Shown: piece by piece, positions 54,722 through 64,000 of the stretch
Position numbering within the stretch: the first letter of the stretch is position 1
Layout: each line of letters opens with the position of its first letter
DNA from: Thalassospira profundimaris
GTDB lineage: Bacteria; Pseudomonadota; Alphaproteobacteria; Rhodospirillales; Thalassospiraceae
Direction: 5' to 3'
DNA length: 64,000 nucleotides
NCBI RefSeq assembly: GCF_003326795.1
Contig: NZ_JPWI01000005.1
Location: forward strand, 186,001 to 250,000
The notes under the pieces: generated by a model
Told to the model about the DNA's origin: nothing
Databases searched by the model: none
The model's input: only the letters and a program-made list of their open reading frames with translations
Translations under genes and position numbers: made by a program

Positions 54722-54756
54722 AAATTTTTCCTATCAACAACTGAGGATTTATCTAT
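54720..54756 (-). promoter_or_regulatory. OxyR binding site between oxyR and ahpC
   Basis: On the minus strand it reads ATAG-N7-CTCA-N7-ATAG-N7-TTAT, against the OxyR pattern ATAG-N7-CTAT-N7-ATAG-N7-CTAT. Thirteen of the sixteen core bases match and the spacing is exact. It overlaps the oxyR start codon and lies about 131 bp upstream of ahpC. Confidence 0.75.
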
Positions 54757-54887
54757 TTGTCTTAGTTAGTCCATTTCACTACAAATCGCTAGCAGTGAGT
54801 GTGTTTTTTGCACTTGCACACAAGATTTCTCGGTCTGTCGGGGCCGTTAATCGGGATTTTTAACTGGGTTATGGAGTAACCAAACAA

Positions 54888-55415
54888 ATGCTTACCGTTG
54901 GTGATACGCTTCCTGAATTTAATCTGACTGGTGTTTCGGGCAAAACCCCGGACAGCTTTGCACCGGTGACCGACAAGTCCTATGAAGGCAAATGGAAGAT
55001 CCTGTTCTTCTGGCCGAAAGACTTCACCTTTGTCTGCCCGACCGAGATTGTCGGCTACGGCGAACTGAATGGTGAATTCGAAGACCGTGACGCAGTTCTT
55101 CTGGGTTGCTCGACCGACACCGACTTCGTCCATGCTGCATGGCGCACCCACCACGAAGATCTGGGTGACAGCCCGTTCGTATGGCTGGCTGACGAGAAAA
55201 AAGAACTCTCGACGGCTCTGGGTGTTCTGGCCAAAGACGCCGGTGTTGCGCTGCGTGCGACCTTCATCATCGATCCGGACAACATCATCCGTCACGTCCA
55301 GGTTAACGACCTTAGCGTTGGTCGTAACCCGCAGGAAGCACTTCGTATTCTTGATGCACTGCAGACCGACGAGCTTTGCCCGTGCAACTGGAACCAGGGT
55401 GACGCAACCCTCTAA
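54888..55415 (+). CDS. ahpC: Alkyl hydroperoxide reductase AhpC-type peroxiredoxin
   Basis: A 175-residue two-Cys peroxiredoxin that reduces H2O2, organic peroxides and peroxynitrite. The peroxidatic Cys is in 'FFWPKDFTFVCPTEIVGYG' (near residue 48). The resolving Cys is in 'TDELCPCNWNQG' near the C-terminus. Placed next to ahpD and divergent from oxyR, the layout seen in Actinobacteria and some alphaproteobacteria. No AhpF is present here, so AhpD is the probable reductant. Confidence 0.95.
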   Translation: MLTVGDTLPEFNLTGVSGKTPDSFAPVTDKSYEGKWKILFFWPKDFTFVCPTEIVGYGELNGEFEDRDAVLLGCSTDTDFVHAAWRTHHEDLGDSPFVWLADEKKELSTALGVLAKDAGVALRATFIIDPDNIIRHVQVNDLSVGRNPQEALRILDALQTDELCPCNWNQGDATL

Positions 55416-55447
55416 GTTGCCATTGGCGATTTAGTCCAGACGATATT

Positions 55448-55471
55448 GGGATCGGGTATCCGCCCGATCCC
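55448..55471 (+). terminator. Partial terminator between ahpC and ahpD
   Basis: GGGATCGGG and CCCGATCCC pair around a 6-nt loop, followed by GTTTTAG. It lies 32 bp after ahpC and 105 bp before ahpD, so ahpD may be expressed at lower level than ahpC. Confidence 0.7.
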
Positions 55472-55576
55472 GTTTTAGCCAAAACATATCCATTCTGTGT
55501 TTCTTGCTTTGCCCGACCGGTGCAGGCGATGGATGATCTGTTTTTCGTTTTTGCATTTTGTATCAGAGGATTACCA

Positions 55577-56113
55577 ATGAGTTCGATTACCGAAATCAAG
55601 GACGCAATGCCGGCCTATGCCAAGGATCTCAAACTGAACCTGTCGAGCATGGCCAACAATCCGGGCATGACGGACCAGCAGGTTTACGGCACCGCATTGG
55701 CTTGTGCCTTTGCATCGCGCAACGCCAAGCTGATCAAGGCAGTTGCTGCAGAAGCAAAAGAAAAGCTGTCGGAAGAAGCAATTGAAGCGGCCAAGGGTGC
55801 GGCGGCAATCATGGGTATGAACAATATCTATTACCGTTTCGTCCATCTGGTATCGGATGCCGAATACGGCACGATGCCTGCACGTTTGCGCATGAACATC
55901 ATCGGCAAGCCGGGCATTGATAAAGCCGATTTCGAACTGTTTTCGATCGCGGTTTCGGCGATCAATGGTTGTGGCATGTGCATTGATTCCCATGACAAGG
56001 TCCTTAAAGGTGCTGGCGTCAAAAAGGAAACCATCCAGAATGCGATCCGCATCGCATCGGTCATCCATGCGGTCGCGGTTGTGATTGACGCCGAAGACGC
56101 ACTGGCCGACTAA
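55577..56113 (+). CDS. ahpD: Alkylhydroperoxidase AhpD
   Basis: A 178-residue all-helical protein of the CMD/AhpD family. The active site CxxC with its proton-relay His is in 'AINGCGMCIDSHDKVLKGAG'. A glutamate relay residue lies in the helix before it. AhpD reduces AhpC using lipoylated proteins in Mycobacterium. The ATG at 55577 begins the family N-terminus ('SSITEIKDAMPAYAKDLKLNLSSM'). Confidence 0.94.
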   Translation: MSSITEIKDAMPAYAKDLKLNLSSMANNPGMTDQQVYGTALACAFASRNAKLIKAVAAEAKEKLSEEAIEAAKGAAAIMGMNNIYYRFVHLVSDAEYGTMPARLRMNIIGKPGIDKADFELFSIAVSAINGCGMCIDSHDKVLKGAGVKKETIQNAIRIASVIHAVAVVIDAEDALAD

Positions 56114-56143
56114 GCCAAAAGAATTCGGGCGATTGCCCAAAGA

Positions 56144-56180
56144 AAAAAGCCCCGGTTGCGTTATGCAGCCGGGGCTTTTT
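56144..56180. terminator. Bidirectional terminator after ahpD
   Basis: AAAAAGCCCCGG and CCGGGGCTTTTT are perfect 12-bp arms with a 13-nt loop. It lies between ahpD and the convergent alpha/beta hydrolase gene. Confidence 0.9.
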
Positions 56181-56198
56181 GTTGTTTGAGAAACGGGT

Positions 56199-57005
56199 TT
56201 AGCCATCCACAAGTTCGGCAAGGCCAAGATGCTTCAGGCTGGCATCAATCACCTGATCGGGCTGATCGAAATGCGGGATATGTCCGCATTCCCGGATCAG
56301 CAGTTTGGTGGACGGACCACTGACATTTGCACAAATGGTGTGGACCTGATCATCACTGCCAAACTGGTCATCATCGCCCTGAATGACCAGAAGCGGGCAG
56401 GTGATGCTGGCAAGCTCATCCACCATGTTCCAGTCGCGGAAGGCCGGTTGACGCCATGTATCGACCCACGCGCTAAAGACGGCATCGGTCTGGAAGAAGT
56501 GATGGCGTTCAAGCCTGGTCTTCCAGTCGGTATTGGCATAGATGCCCGCCGCATCATTGATCCCGGCAATGGTGACATCTTCGACATAGACGTGGGCGGC
56601 TTCGGAAATGACAGCGGTGACATTGTCTGGGAAACGTGCGGCATATTTAAGCGCGATGGTCGCCCCGTCACTATGTCCGAAAAGGATCGGTTTGCTTAGC
56701 CCCAGTTCCGTGATCAGGCCATGCAGATAGATATCGCTTTCGGTGTTATGGAAATCGACCGCGCGGGGAATGTCACCATCTTCATGGGGGTCGGACCGGC
56801 CGTGGCCGCGCCGTTCATAGACAATCACCGGATGGCGGGTTGCGGTGGCAAGCTTGGCGGGAAAGTCCCGCCACATGCGGATGGTGCCCAATGCTTCATG
56901 CAGAAAGATGATGGTCGGGGCGTCTTCGCGCATATCGGCTGGTTCGATCCGCTGACAGGACAGGCTTATCCCGTTGACGGTGGCATAGAAATTCTCGGTT
57001 ATCAT
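56199..57005 (-). CDS. Alpha/beta hydrolase
   Basis: A 268-residue alpha/beta-fold enzyme. The nucleophile elbow is 'PILFGHSDGATIALKYAARFP' (GHSDG, Ser near residue 106). The oxyanion loop is 'IIFLHEALGTIRMWRDFPAKLA', the acid in 'LLVIQGDDDQFG' and the catalytic His in 'IRECGHIPHFDQP'. The HEALG opening is typical of a group often near aspC or amino-acid genes. Substrate unknown. Confidence 0.88.
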   Translation of the reverse strand: MITENFYATVNGISLSCQRIEPADMREDAPTIIFLHEALGTIRMWRDFPAKLATATRHPVIVYERRGHGRSDPHEDGDIPRAVDFHNTESDIYLHGLITELGLSKPILFGHSDGATIALKYAARFPDNVTAVISEAAHVYVEDVTIAGINDAAGIYANTDWKTRLERHHFFQTDAVFSAWVDTWRQPAFRDWNMVDELASITCPLLVIQGDDDQFGSDDQVHTICANVSGPSTKLLIRECGHIPHFDQPDQVIDASLKHLGLAELVDG

Positions 57006-57064
57006 GCTTTGTCCGATTTATCGGTAATTCAGTGCGTAATTGTTGAATTCGATAATGGACAAAA

Positions 57065-57096
57065 AAACAGGGCCCGGCAAGTGCCGGACCCTGTTT
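57065..57096 (-). terminator. Terminator of the aminotransferase gene
   Basis: AAACAGGG-C-CCGGCA pairs with TGCCGG-A-CCCTGTTT, leaving one mismatch. On the minus strand a run of seven T follows. It lies 37 bp after the stop. Confidence 0.85.
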
Positions 57097-57132
57097 GGAT
57101 GGTCATGATCCCGATAACCGGGGTCGCAACCC

Positions 57133-58427
<1,295 letters not shown>

Positions 58428-58550
58428 ATTCTCGCCATTTGCGGGTTCTTTGGGATGATTTTATCCAATTTTGCGGCCCATAGGATGTCAGATTGAACAC
58501 AACATCGAATCAAACGGCGAAGAAGTGCCCATGTTCCCAAAGAAAAATTC

Positions 58551-58566
58551 GAAGAGATGCATCTCT
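58551..58566. promoter_or_regulatory. 16-bp palindrome upstream of the small unknown gene
   Basis: AAGAGATGCATCTCTT is fully self-complementary, 85 bp before the start codon. A TTGGTT-N16-TAATAG promoter candidate begins at its right edge. It is a good candidate operator. Confidence 0.5.
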
Positions 58567-58651
58567 TGGTTGTTGATTGAGGTGGAATAATAGTATCGAT
58601 TGTTTGTTACGGATTTCTAATTCAATTCTGAGCAGCAAAAGGGGTGCTTTT

Positions 58652-58855
58652 ATGAAGGTTATGATTAACGATCTCAGCGTCGCAATGGAAGTTAAGAACA
58701 AAGGTGTAGAGTTTCGCGTTCATGACAATCAAGGCAATTTTCAGGGGGACTGTTACGTTACAAAGTCTGGTCTTACTTGGTGTCAGGGAAAAACCCTTAA
58801 AGCAAACGGTATTAGCGTGAGTTGGGAAGAGTTTATTGAATGGATGAACTCTTAA
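58652..58855 (+). CDS. Small unknown protein, 67 residues
   Basis: The frame begins ATG at 58652, with AAAAGGGG upstream, and encodes MKVMINDLSVAMEVKNKGVE... It contains 'FRVHDNQGNFQGDCYVTKSGLTWCQGKTLKANGISVSWEEFIEWMNS'. The alternation of polar and hydrophobic residues suggests a small beta-rich fold ending in a helix. Two cysteines are present. It is lower in GC than its neighbours. I recognise no family. The gene has its own palindrome-bearing promoter region and lies upstream of uvrB. Confidence 0.7.
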   Translation: MKVMINDLSVAMEVKNKGVEFRVHDNQGNFQGDCYVTKSGLTWCQGKTLKANGISVSWEEFIEWMNS

Positions 58856-58885
58856 CGATCTGCTCCCAAGTTTTCTATTTTGCCC

Positions 58886-58924
58886 CCTGACGTCTCCTGA
58901 CATTTCCTGACAGGAGCTGTCAGG
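58886..58924. repeat. CCTGAC direct repeats and dyad upstream of uvrB
   Basis: CCTGAC starts at 58886, 58896 and 58906, exactly 10 bp apart. The third copy is also the left arm of CCTGACA-N5-TGTCAGG (58906-58924). The array lies 67-106 bp upstream of uvrB. No T-run follows, so it is not an ordinary terminator. Confidence 0.6.
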
Positions 58925-58991
58925 GGTGGGGCTTGCGGTCAGGCCTATCTGACTTATAACTAGGGGCAAGATCAAACGAGGGATTTGCCCG

Positions 58992-61127
58992 ATGAATGCG
59001 TTGCCGGAATTTCTGACCAAACGTCGCCCGCCTGTTGAAGGATCGCGCGAATTCAAACTGGTGACAGATTACCAGCCCGCTGGTGATCAGCCATCGGCCA
59101 TTGCCGAATTGATGGCCGGGATCGAAAGCAACGAGCGTGATCAGGTTCTTTTGGGGGTAACCGGGTCGGGCAAGACCTTTACGATGGCCAATATCATCGC
59201 CAAGACCCAACGTCCGGCACTGGTTCTTGCGCCAAACAAGACGCTGGCCGCCCAGCTTTATGCCGAAATGAAGCACTTCTTTCCGGACAATGCGGTCGAG
59301 TATTTCGTTTCCTATTACGACTATTACCAGCCCGAAGCCTATATCCCGCGCTCGGACACCTATATCGAAAAAGACAGTTCGATTAATGAGCAGATCGACC
59401 GGATGCGCCATGCGGCAACGCGCGCCATCCTTGAACGCAATGACTGTATCATCGTGGCATCGGTGTCGTGCATTTACGGTATCGGGGCGGTGGAAACCTA
59501 TCTTGAGATGACCCAGCGCATCTCGGTCGGGGACGAGATTGATCGCAACGACATCATGAAGCGTCTGGTGGAGTTGCAGTATACCCGTAATGATGCGGCC
59601 TTTTCGCGCGGGACCTTCCGGGTGCGTGGCGATGTTCTGGAAATCTTCCCGGCCCACGCCGAAGACCGCGCATGGCGTGTTTCGATGTTTGGTGACGAGA
59701 TCGAAGAACTTGCCGAGTTTGACCCGCTGACCGGGCACAAGTTTGCCACCATGGATTCGGTCACGGTCTATGCAAACTCGCACCATGTCACCCCGCGCCC
59801 GACCCTTGTGCAGGCGATGGCAGGCATCAAGCAGGAACTGAAAGACCGTCTGGCGCAGTTCCAGGCTGAGGGCAAGTTGCTGGCGGCTGAACGGATCGAG
59901 CAGCGCACGACCTTTGATCTGGAAATGATGGAAACCGTCGGGCACTGCAAAGGGATCGAAAACTATTCCCGCTGGCTTTCGGGCCGCAATCCGGGGGAAC
60001 CGCCCCCGACCCTGTTTGAATATTTGCCGGAAAACGCATTGCTGTTTGTCGATGAAAGCCACGTCGCCGTGCCGCAGATCGGCGGCATGTTCAGAGGCGA
60101 CTATAATCGCAAATTCACGCTGGCCGAGCATGGCTTCCGCCTGCCAAGCTGCGTTGATAACCGTCCGCTGAAATTCGAGGAATGGGAAGCCATGCGCCCG
60201 CAAAGTGTGTTTGTTTCGGCAACACCGGGCAATTGGGAAATGGAACGCACAGGCGGTGTCTTTGCCGAACAGGTAATTCGTCCCACCGGGCTTATTGATC
60301 CGGTTTGCATTATTCGTCCGGTCGAAACCCAGGTCGATGATTTGCTGGGTGAGGCCAAGGCATGTGCGGCCAAGGGACAGCGTGTTCTGGTCACGACACT
60401 GACCAAGCGCATGGCCGAGGACCTGACCGAATATCTGCATGAACATGGCATTCGCGTTCGGTATCTGCATTCCGATATCGATACGCTTGAACGCATCGAA
60501 ATTATCCGTGACTTGCGACTGGGCGTGTTTGACGTTCTGGTGGGGATCAACCTTTTGCGTGAAGGTCTTGATATCCCGGAATGTGCGCTGGTCGCGATCC
60601 TTGATGCCGACAAGGAAGGATTCCTGCGCTCCAAAACATCGCTTGTGCAAACAATTGGCCGTGCGGCACGTAACGTTGACGGCCGGGTGTTGCTTTATGC
60701 CGACAAGATGACTGACAGTCTTGAATATGCCATCGGTGAAACCAACCGCCGCCGTGAAAAGCAGATGGCCTATAACGAGGAACATGGCATCACACCGGAA
60801 ACAGTCCGCAGCAAGATCAATGATGTTCTGCAAAGTGTTGCCGAGCAGGATTATGTCACAGTCGATACCGGCGTTTCGGGTGATACCCTTATTGGCCATA
60901 ACCTGCGTGCGCATATCGAGGATCTTGAAAAACGCATGCGTGAAGCCGCCGGGAACCTTGAATTCGAAGAAGCCGCGCGCTTGCGTGACGAGATCAAGCG
61001 TCTTGAAGACCAGGAACTTGGACTGGCCGAAGCAGGCCCGATGGCGCGCAGCATCGGAACCGTCGGGCCGGGGTCAAAATCGGCCAACAACCCCAAATAC
61101 AAAGGGCGTCGTCGCAAGGGCCCATAA
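58992..61127 (+). CDS. uvrB: UvrABC excision nuclease subunit B
   Basis: A 711-residue helicase-like protein that verifies DNA damage after UvrA and recruits UvrC. Walker A '[17 protein letters not shown]' is near residue 55. The beta-hairpin region has '[24 protein letters not shown]'. Helicase motifs include '[16 protein letters not shown]' and '[32 protein letters not shown]'. The C-terminal UVR domain is '[28 protein letters not shown]'. It has a long empty antisense frame, a by-product of codon use. Confidence 0.97.
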   Translation: MNALPEFLTKRRPPVEGSREFKLVTDYQPAGDQPSAIAELMAGIESNERDQVLLGVTGSGKTFTMANIIAKTQRPALVLAPNKTLAAQLYAEMKHFFPDNAVEYFVSYYDYYQPEAYIPRSDTYIEKDSSINEQIDRMRHAATRAILERNDCIIVASVSCIYGIGAVETYLEMTQRISVGDEIDRNDIMKRLVELQYTRNDAAFSRGTFRVRGDVLEIFPAHAEDRAWRVSMFGDEIEELAEFDPLTGHKFATMDSVTVYANSHHVTPRPTLVQAMAGIKQELKDRLAQFQAEGKLLAAERIEQRTTFDLEMMETVGHCKGIENYSRWLSGRNPGEPPPTLFEYLPENALLFVDESHVAVPQIGGMFRGDYNRKFTLAEHGFRLPSCVDNRPLKFEEWEAMRPQSVFVSATPGNWEMERTGGVFAEQVIRPTGLIDPVCIIRPVETQVDDLLGEAKACAAKGQRVLVTTLTKRMAEDLTEYLHEHGIRVRYLHSDIDTLERIEIIRDLRLGVFDVLVGINLLREGLDIPECALVAILDADKEGFLRSKTSLVQTIGRAARNVDGRVLLYADKMTDSLEYAIGETNRRREKQMAYNEEHGITPETVRSKINDVLQSVAEQDYVTVDTGVSGDTLIGHNLRAHIEDLEKRMREAAGNLEFEEAARLRDEIKRLEDQELGLAEAGPMARSIGTVGPGSKSANNPKYKGRRRKGP

Positions 61128-61211
61128 CATCACATGGCACACCTGTACGATTGTCGGTTGAAAAATATTCGCCTGAGGGAATGTAAGCCTTGGCAATCGG
61201 CGGGCTGCAAC

Positions 61212-61227
61212 CCCATCTAAGGATGGG
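61212..61227 (+). terminator. Possible weak terminator after uvrB
   Basis: CCCATC-TAAG-GATGGG, 85 bp after the uvrB stop, followed by CGGGTATTTTA. The stem is short and the T-run poor. Confidence 0.3.
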
Positions 61228-61284
61228 CGGGTATTTTATCGCCAGTTCAAAAGGTTGGTTTACGCCGGGTGGGAGAATATCTTG

Positions 61285-62055
61285 GTGCCGCGTTTGGTGT
61301 CTTGGTGGATATGCTCTGTCATTGTAATGATCGGCACGGTCACTACTGGTCAACCAGTGGTGGCAAGAACACTTGTTGTCGCATTGAACAACGCACCGCC
61401 TTATCGCATCATCAAAGATACGGCTTCGGGTATGTCCTATTCCGGCATTTACATTGATGTTGTCCGCGAGGCCGCAAGCCGGGCCGGGATTGATCTTGAA
61501 TTCGAGGTCGTCCCCTTCAAGCGGGCGCTACATCTGATCGAAAAAGGCAAGGCAGATCTGATGCTTGGTCCGAACCGGACCGATGAACGCCAGAAATACA
61601 TGTATTATTTCGGTGCGGCATTACCCAATGAACCAAAGGCGGTTTATCTGGAGGCATCCGATGCTGATGTGGTGAGTATCACAGATCTGGGCCAGAAATC
61701 GGTCGGCGTTCTGCGCGGGGCCAATTATGGCTGGCAACTGGAAGATGCCAAGGATGTGCGTCTGGTCGAGGCTGTCGATTATGCTGCCTTGTTCAGGATG
61801 CTTGATCTTGGGCGCATTGATGCATTGATCGTCCCCGAACTTCAGGGTGTTGAGCAAATCCGGCAAGGGGGCCCGTTCAATATCCGCAAGGCCAGTCTGG
61901 TTTTGCAGGGACAACCATCCTTTATCGGGTTGTCGCGCCTGTCTGATTACTACATTGATGGCAGCTTCACCGAACTTGAGCAGGTGCTGGTCAAGATGCG
62001 TCAGGACGGGACGTTTGATGCGATTTACGACCACTATGCCCAGCCCGTGGACTAG
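61285..62055 (+). CDS. Orphan periplasmic solute-binding protein (PBP2-like)
   Basis: A 256-residue protein with a signal peptide (to about residue 27, ending VVART) and a solute-binding domain 3 fold: 'LNNAPPYRIIKDTASGMSYSGIYIDVVREAASRAGIDLEFEVVPFKRALHLIEKGKADLMLG' and 'VLVKMRQDGTFDAIYDHYAQ'. The GTG at 61285 has GGGAG 9 bp upstream; a TTG at 61282 or 61255 is also possible. No transport partners are adjacent. Ligand unknown. Confidence 0.75.
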   Translation: MPRLVSWWICSVIVMIGTVTTGQPVVARTLVVALNNAPPYRIIKDTASGMSYSGIYIDVVREAASRAGIDLEFEVVPFKRALHLIEKGKADLMLGPNRTDERQKYMYYFGAALPNEPKAVYLEASDADVVSITDLGQKSVGVLRGANYGWQLEDAKDVRLVEAVDYAALFRMLDLGRIDALIVPELQGVEQIRQGGPFNIRKASLVLQGQPSFIGLSRLSDYYIDGSFTELEQVLVKMRQDGTFDAIYDHYAQPVD

Positions 62056-62107
62056 GCCCGAATGAACGCGCCGGTTCCGCTATGGCGGGGAATGTCATTG
62101 AAATCAA

Positions 62108-62142
62108 AAACGCTGGCGATCGGGAATGATCTGCCAGCGTTT
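62108..62142. terminator. Terminator between the binding protein gene and msrP
   Basis: AAACGCTGGC and GCCAGCGTTT pair perfectly, with GATC/GATC pairing further inside. A tracts and T tracts flank it on both strands. It separates two convergent genes. Confidence 0.75.
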
Positions 62143-62188
62143 CGGTTTCAGGTATGCCTGAACAGTTTTTGGTCAAGGCAACGACCAA

Positions 62189-63157
62189 TCACATGAACAG
62201 CTTTTCGTTTTCCATGCCCTTATACATATCGGCAACATAGTCGCCGTAACCGTTATAGATACGGGTCGGGACACTTTCCCCGTTATTGAGCAGGCGTTCA
62301 TGTGCCTGTGACCAGCGCGGATGGGGAACTTCGGGGTTCACATTGGCCCAGAAGCCATATTCGTCGCTGTTGATGTCTTCCCAGAAGCTTTTTGGACGCT
62401 GGTCGGTAAAGGTAAAGCGGACGATGGATTTGATATTCTTGAAGCCGTATTTCCAGGGCGTGACCAGACGTAAAGGCGCGCCATTCTGCTTGGGCAGTTC
62501 TTCGCCATAGATACCGGTGGCAATCATGGTCAGTTCATTGGTGGCCTCGGCCATGGTCAGGCCTTCGATATAGGGCCATGGATACCAGAACTGACGCAGG
62601 CCCGGCATGGTGTCTTTCTGGCTGGCGGTTTCCATTTCGACATATTTGGCCCCCGATAATGGCTTGGCAAAATCGACCAGTGCCTTCATCGGGAAACCCG
62701 ACCAGGGAACGGTCATCGCCCATGCCTCGACACAGCGGAACCGATAAACGCGTTCTTCAAGCGGCATTTTTCGGACAAGGTCTTCAAAATCAATCTCGAT
62801 TGGGTTTTCCACCAGACCGTCAATCTTGACCGTCCAGGGACGGACATTCATGGCCTGGGCTGCCTGCGAGATCGATTTGTGGGAGCCGAATTCATAGAAG
62901 TTGTTATAGGTCAGCGCCTTGGCCTTTTCGGTCAGTTCGCGATCAACCGTATAGGCGGGATTGCGTGATACCGGATACAGGTCTGCGGTGGAGGCAGCTC
63001 CCTGTGCCAACGCACTGCTGATTGGCAGGGATGCGGCGGTTGCGCCGATGGATCCGGCAGCGATACCCTTAAGAAACTGTCGGCGGTTTTGGTAAACCGA
63101 TTGCGGTGTTGTATCACGTTCAGGGATTTCCCAGCCCTTCTTACGGCGTATCAGCAT
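62189..63157 (-). CDS. msrP: Protein-methionine-sulfoxide reductase catalytic subunit MsrP
   Basis: A 322-residue Mo-molybdopterin protein of the YedY family that repairs oxidised methionines in periplasmic proteins. The Tat signal is 'NRRQFLKGIAAGSIGATAASLPISSALA'. The Mo-ligating Cys is in 'VYRFRCVEAWAMTVPWSGFPMKALVDFAKP'. The ATG at 63157 follows GGAGGACGAC. Its usual membrane partner MsrQ is not next to it: the downstream gene is convergent. It is divergent from a LysR gene. Confidence 0.93.
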   Translation of the reverse strand: MLIRRKKGWEIPERDTTPQSVYQNRRQFLKGIAAGSIGATAASLPISSALAQGAASTADLYPVSRNPAYTVDRELTEKAKALTYNNFYEFGSHKSISQAAQAMNVRPWTVKIDGLVENPIEIDFEDLVRKMPLEERVYRFRCVEAWAMTVPWSGFPMKALVDFAKPLSGAKYVEMETASQKDTMPGLRQFWYPWPYIEGLTMAEATNELTMIATGIYGEELPKQNGAPLRLVTPWKYGFKNIKSIVRFTFTDQRPKSFWEDINSDEYGFWANVNPEVPHPRWSQAHERLLNNGESVPTRIYNGYGDYVADMYKGMENEKLFM

Positions 63158-63295
63158 GTCGTCCTCCAATTGCGCACTTGAACCAATGTCCGTGCAAAAG
63201 TCGCTTTGGGCAAGTCACGCCTCGGTGATCGGTTAGTGAAATCCCGTTGAATTCACCTGCTTAAGCATTTCTTCCTACGTGGAAAGCAGGCGAGC

Positions 63296-63333
63296 TGATC
63301 AAAGCAATGATCAATTGATCGTGCGAAGTGATC
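63296..63333. promoter_or_regulatory. TGATC repeats between msrP and the LysR gene
   Basis: TGATC occurs at 63296, 63308, 63316 and 63329. The middle two make the perfect 12-bp palindrome GATCAATTGATC (63309-63320). The cluster lies 48-86 bp before the LysR start, where a self-binding site is expected. Confidence 0.45.
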
Positions 63334-63381
63334 GGATGGCGGATAGAATGATCGCAAACAACATCAATCAGGGTGGTTTAC

Positions 63382-64000
63382 GTGTTTGAGTTCAAGGATA
63401 TCGAAATTCTTCAGGATATCATCAAGGCTGGCGGTTTCAGGGCCGCGGCCCAGAAATACAATCTGTCGCAATCTGCGATTTCTGCGCGTGTGTCCGGGCT
63501 TGAGAAAAAACTGGGCATCATGCTGTTTGATCGCAGTAACCGACAGGTGCGTCTGACCGCGGCCGGTTTGCGCTTTGTCGAGGAAGCCCAGCGGCTTTCA
63601 CGCGCACGTGATCGCATCTGGCAGGAGCTGACCCATCCCGGCGAACTGAGCGGGACGGTGCGCATCGGGGTGGCGGAAACCATCGTCCATACGCTTCTGA
63701 CCGACATGCTCAACAAGCTGAAGAACGATTTTCCCAAGGTCCGCTTTGAATTGTCGGTCGATACGTCCGGGCAGCTTGGCAAGGCACTTGAAGACGACGA
63801 GATGGATGTCGCGATCATGCTGCGCGAATCCGTTCCGCAGGGTGCGGTAGCAGCCCCGCTTAAACCGGTCGAACTGGGCTGGTATTGCGTCGAAACGATG
63901 GAGCTGGGTGACAAACCATTATCGTTAAGCGAACTTGCAGGCCATGCGATCGTGACTTTCCCGAAGGGCACACCGCCGTTTCGCGAGATAGAAAGTATCT
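63382..64000 (+). CDS. LysR-family regulator, cut by the window end
   Basis: A GTG at 63382 opens a frame that continues beyond the window (206 codons seen). The helix-turn-helix is 'GGFRAAAQKYNLSQSAISARVSGLEKKLGIMLFDRSNRQVRLTAAG', then a LysR substrate-binding domain ('GTVRIGVAETIVHTLLTDMLNKLKNDFPKVRFELSVDTSGQL'). It is divergent from msrP. It may regulate msrP, but LysR genes often act elsewhere too. Confidence 0.88.
   Translation, partial: MFEFKDIEILQDIIKAGGFRAAAQKYNLSQSAISARVSGLEKKLGIMLFDRSNRQVRLTAAGLRFVEEAQRLSRARDRIWQELTHPGELSGTVRIGVAETIVHTLLTDMLNKLKNDFPKVRFELSVDTSGQLGKALEDDEMDVAIMLRESVPQGAVAAPLKPVELGWYCVETMELGDKPLSLSELAGHAIVTFPKGTPPFREIESI

Noticed and set aside
58920-60914. 664-residue open frame antisense to uvrB
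   Set aside because: It lies wholly opposite a clear uvrB gene, has no ribosome site or recognised domain, and its length follows from the codon bias of the plus-strand gene.

Overview
The window looks like chromosomal DNA of a free-living, probably marine, Rhodospirillales alphaproteobacterium; Thalassospira is my best guess. This rests on gene content and protein style, not on a marker gene: roughly 55% GC, an FrcABC-type sugar transporter, a phasin, TRAP transport, a bc1 complex, periplasmic nitrate reductase, a UbiK/Lgt/MidA/PgeF block and many LysR-type regulators. I saw no rRNA, tRNA, CRISPR array, prophage, integrase or insertion sequence. Coding density is high and nearly all genes look intact.

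Layout. 0-4.6 kb: fructose-type ABC transporter operon (frcB-frcC-frcA, with the start of a probable frcK at the window edge), divergent from a ROK repressor across a perfect palindrome. 4.6-10.1 kb: gloB, a LysR/GST pair that looks inserted, a methyltransferase, an orphan solute-binding protein and a LysE exporter. 10.2-12.9 kb: petABC (cytochrome bc1) with a perfect FNR/FixK-type box upstream. 13.5-18.3 kb: nitrilase-family hydrolase plus TRAP transporter and a LysR regulator. 18.6-20 kb: trmL-hemF. 20-28.7 kb: orphan solute-binding protein, GST, ilvE with a divergent marR, an OmpR/EnvZ-like pair, a nitroreductase and a GntR regulator sharing one operator sequence, and fpr. 28.8-32 kb: a soluble two-PAS chemoreceptor followed by a paralogue that has lost the signalling tip. 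32-36.2 kb: csaA, phasin, TetR regulator, proC, a YbjN-family gene and ubiK. 36.4-46.3 kb: mostly plus-strand housekeeping genes (hldD, lgt, midA, pgeF, a lipoprotein, prs, rplY, pth, ychF, a glutamine amidotransferase). 46.3-51.4 kb: napEFDABC plus a DUF2478 gene. 51.7-58.3 kb: alcohol dehydrogenase, rhomboid protease, oxyR divergent from ahpC-ahpD, an alpha/beta hydrolase and an aspartate aminotransferase. 58.6-64 kb: a small unknown gene, uvrB, a third orphan solute-binding protein, msrP and a divergent LysR gene cut by the window end.

Several blocks work together. Respiration: bc1 supplies electrons to cytochrome c, while NapC/NapB/NapA take quinol electrons to nitrate. Oxidative defence: OxyR sits beside AhpC and AhpD, and msrP for periplasmic methionine repair lies 7 kb away. 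Transport with regulation: each transporter operon has its own local regulator, and both operons carry a hairpin just after the binding-protein gene that should keep binding protein in excess of permease. The main unexplained items are regulatory: strong inverted repeats between divergent genes, a helically phased CCTGAC array upstream of uvrB, a 16-bp palindrome ahead of the small unknown gene, and the degenerate chemoreceptor paralogue. I found no convincing wholly new multi-gene system.
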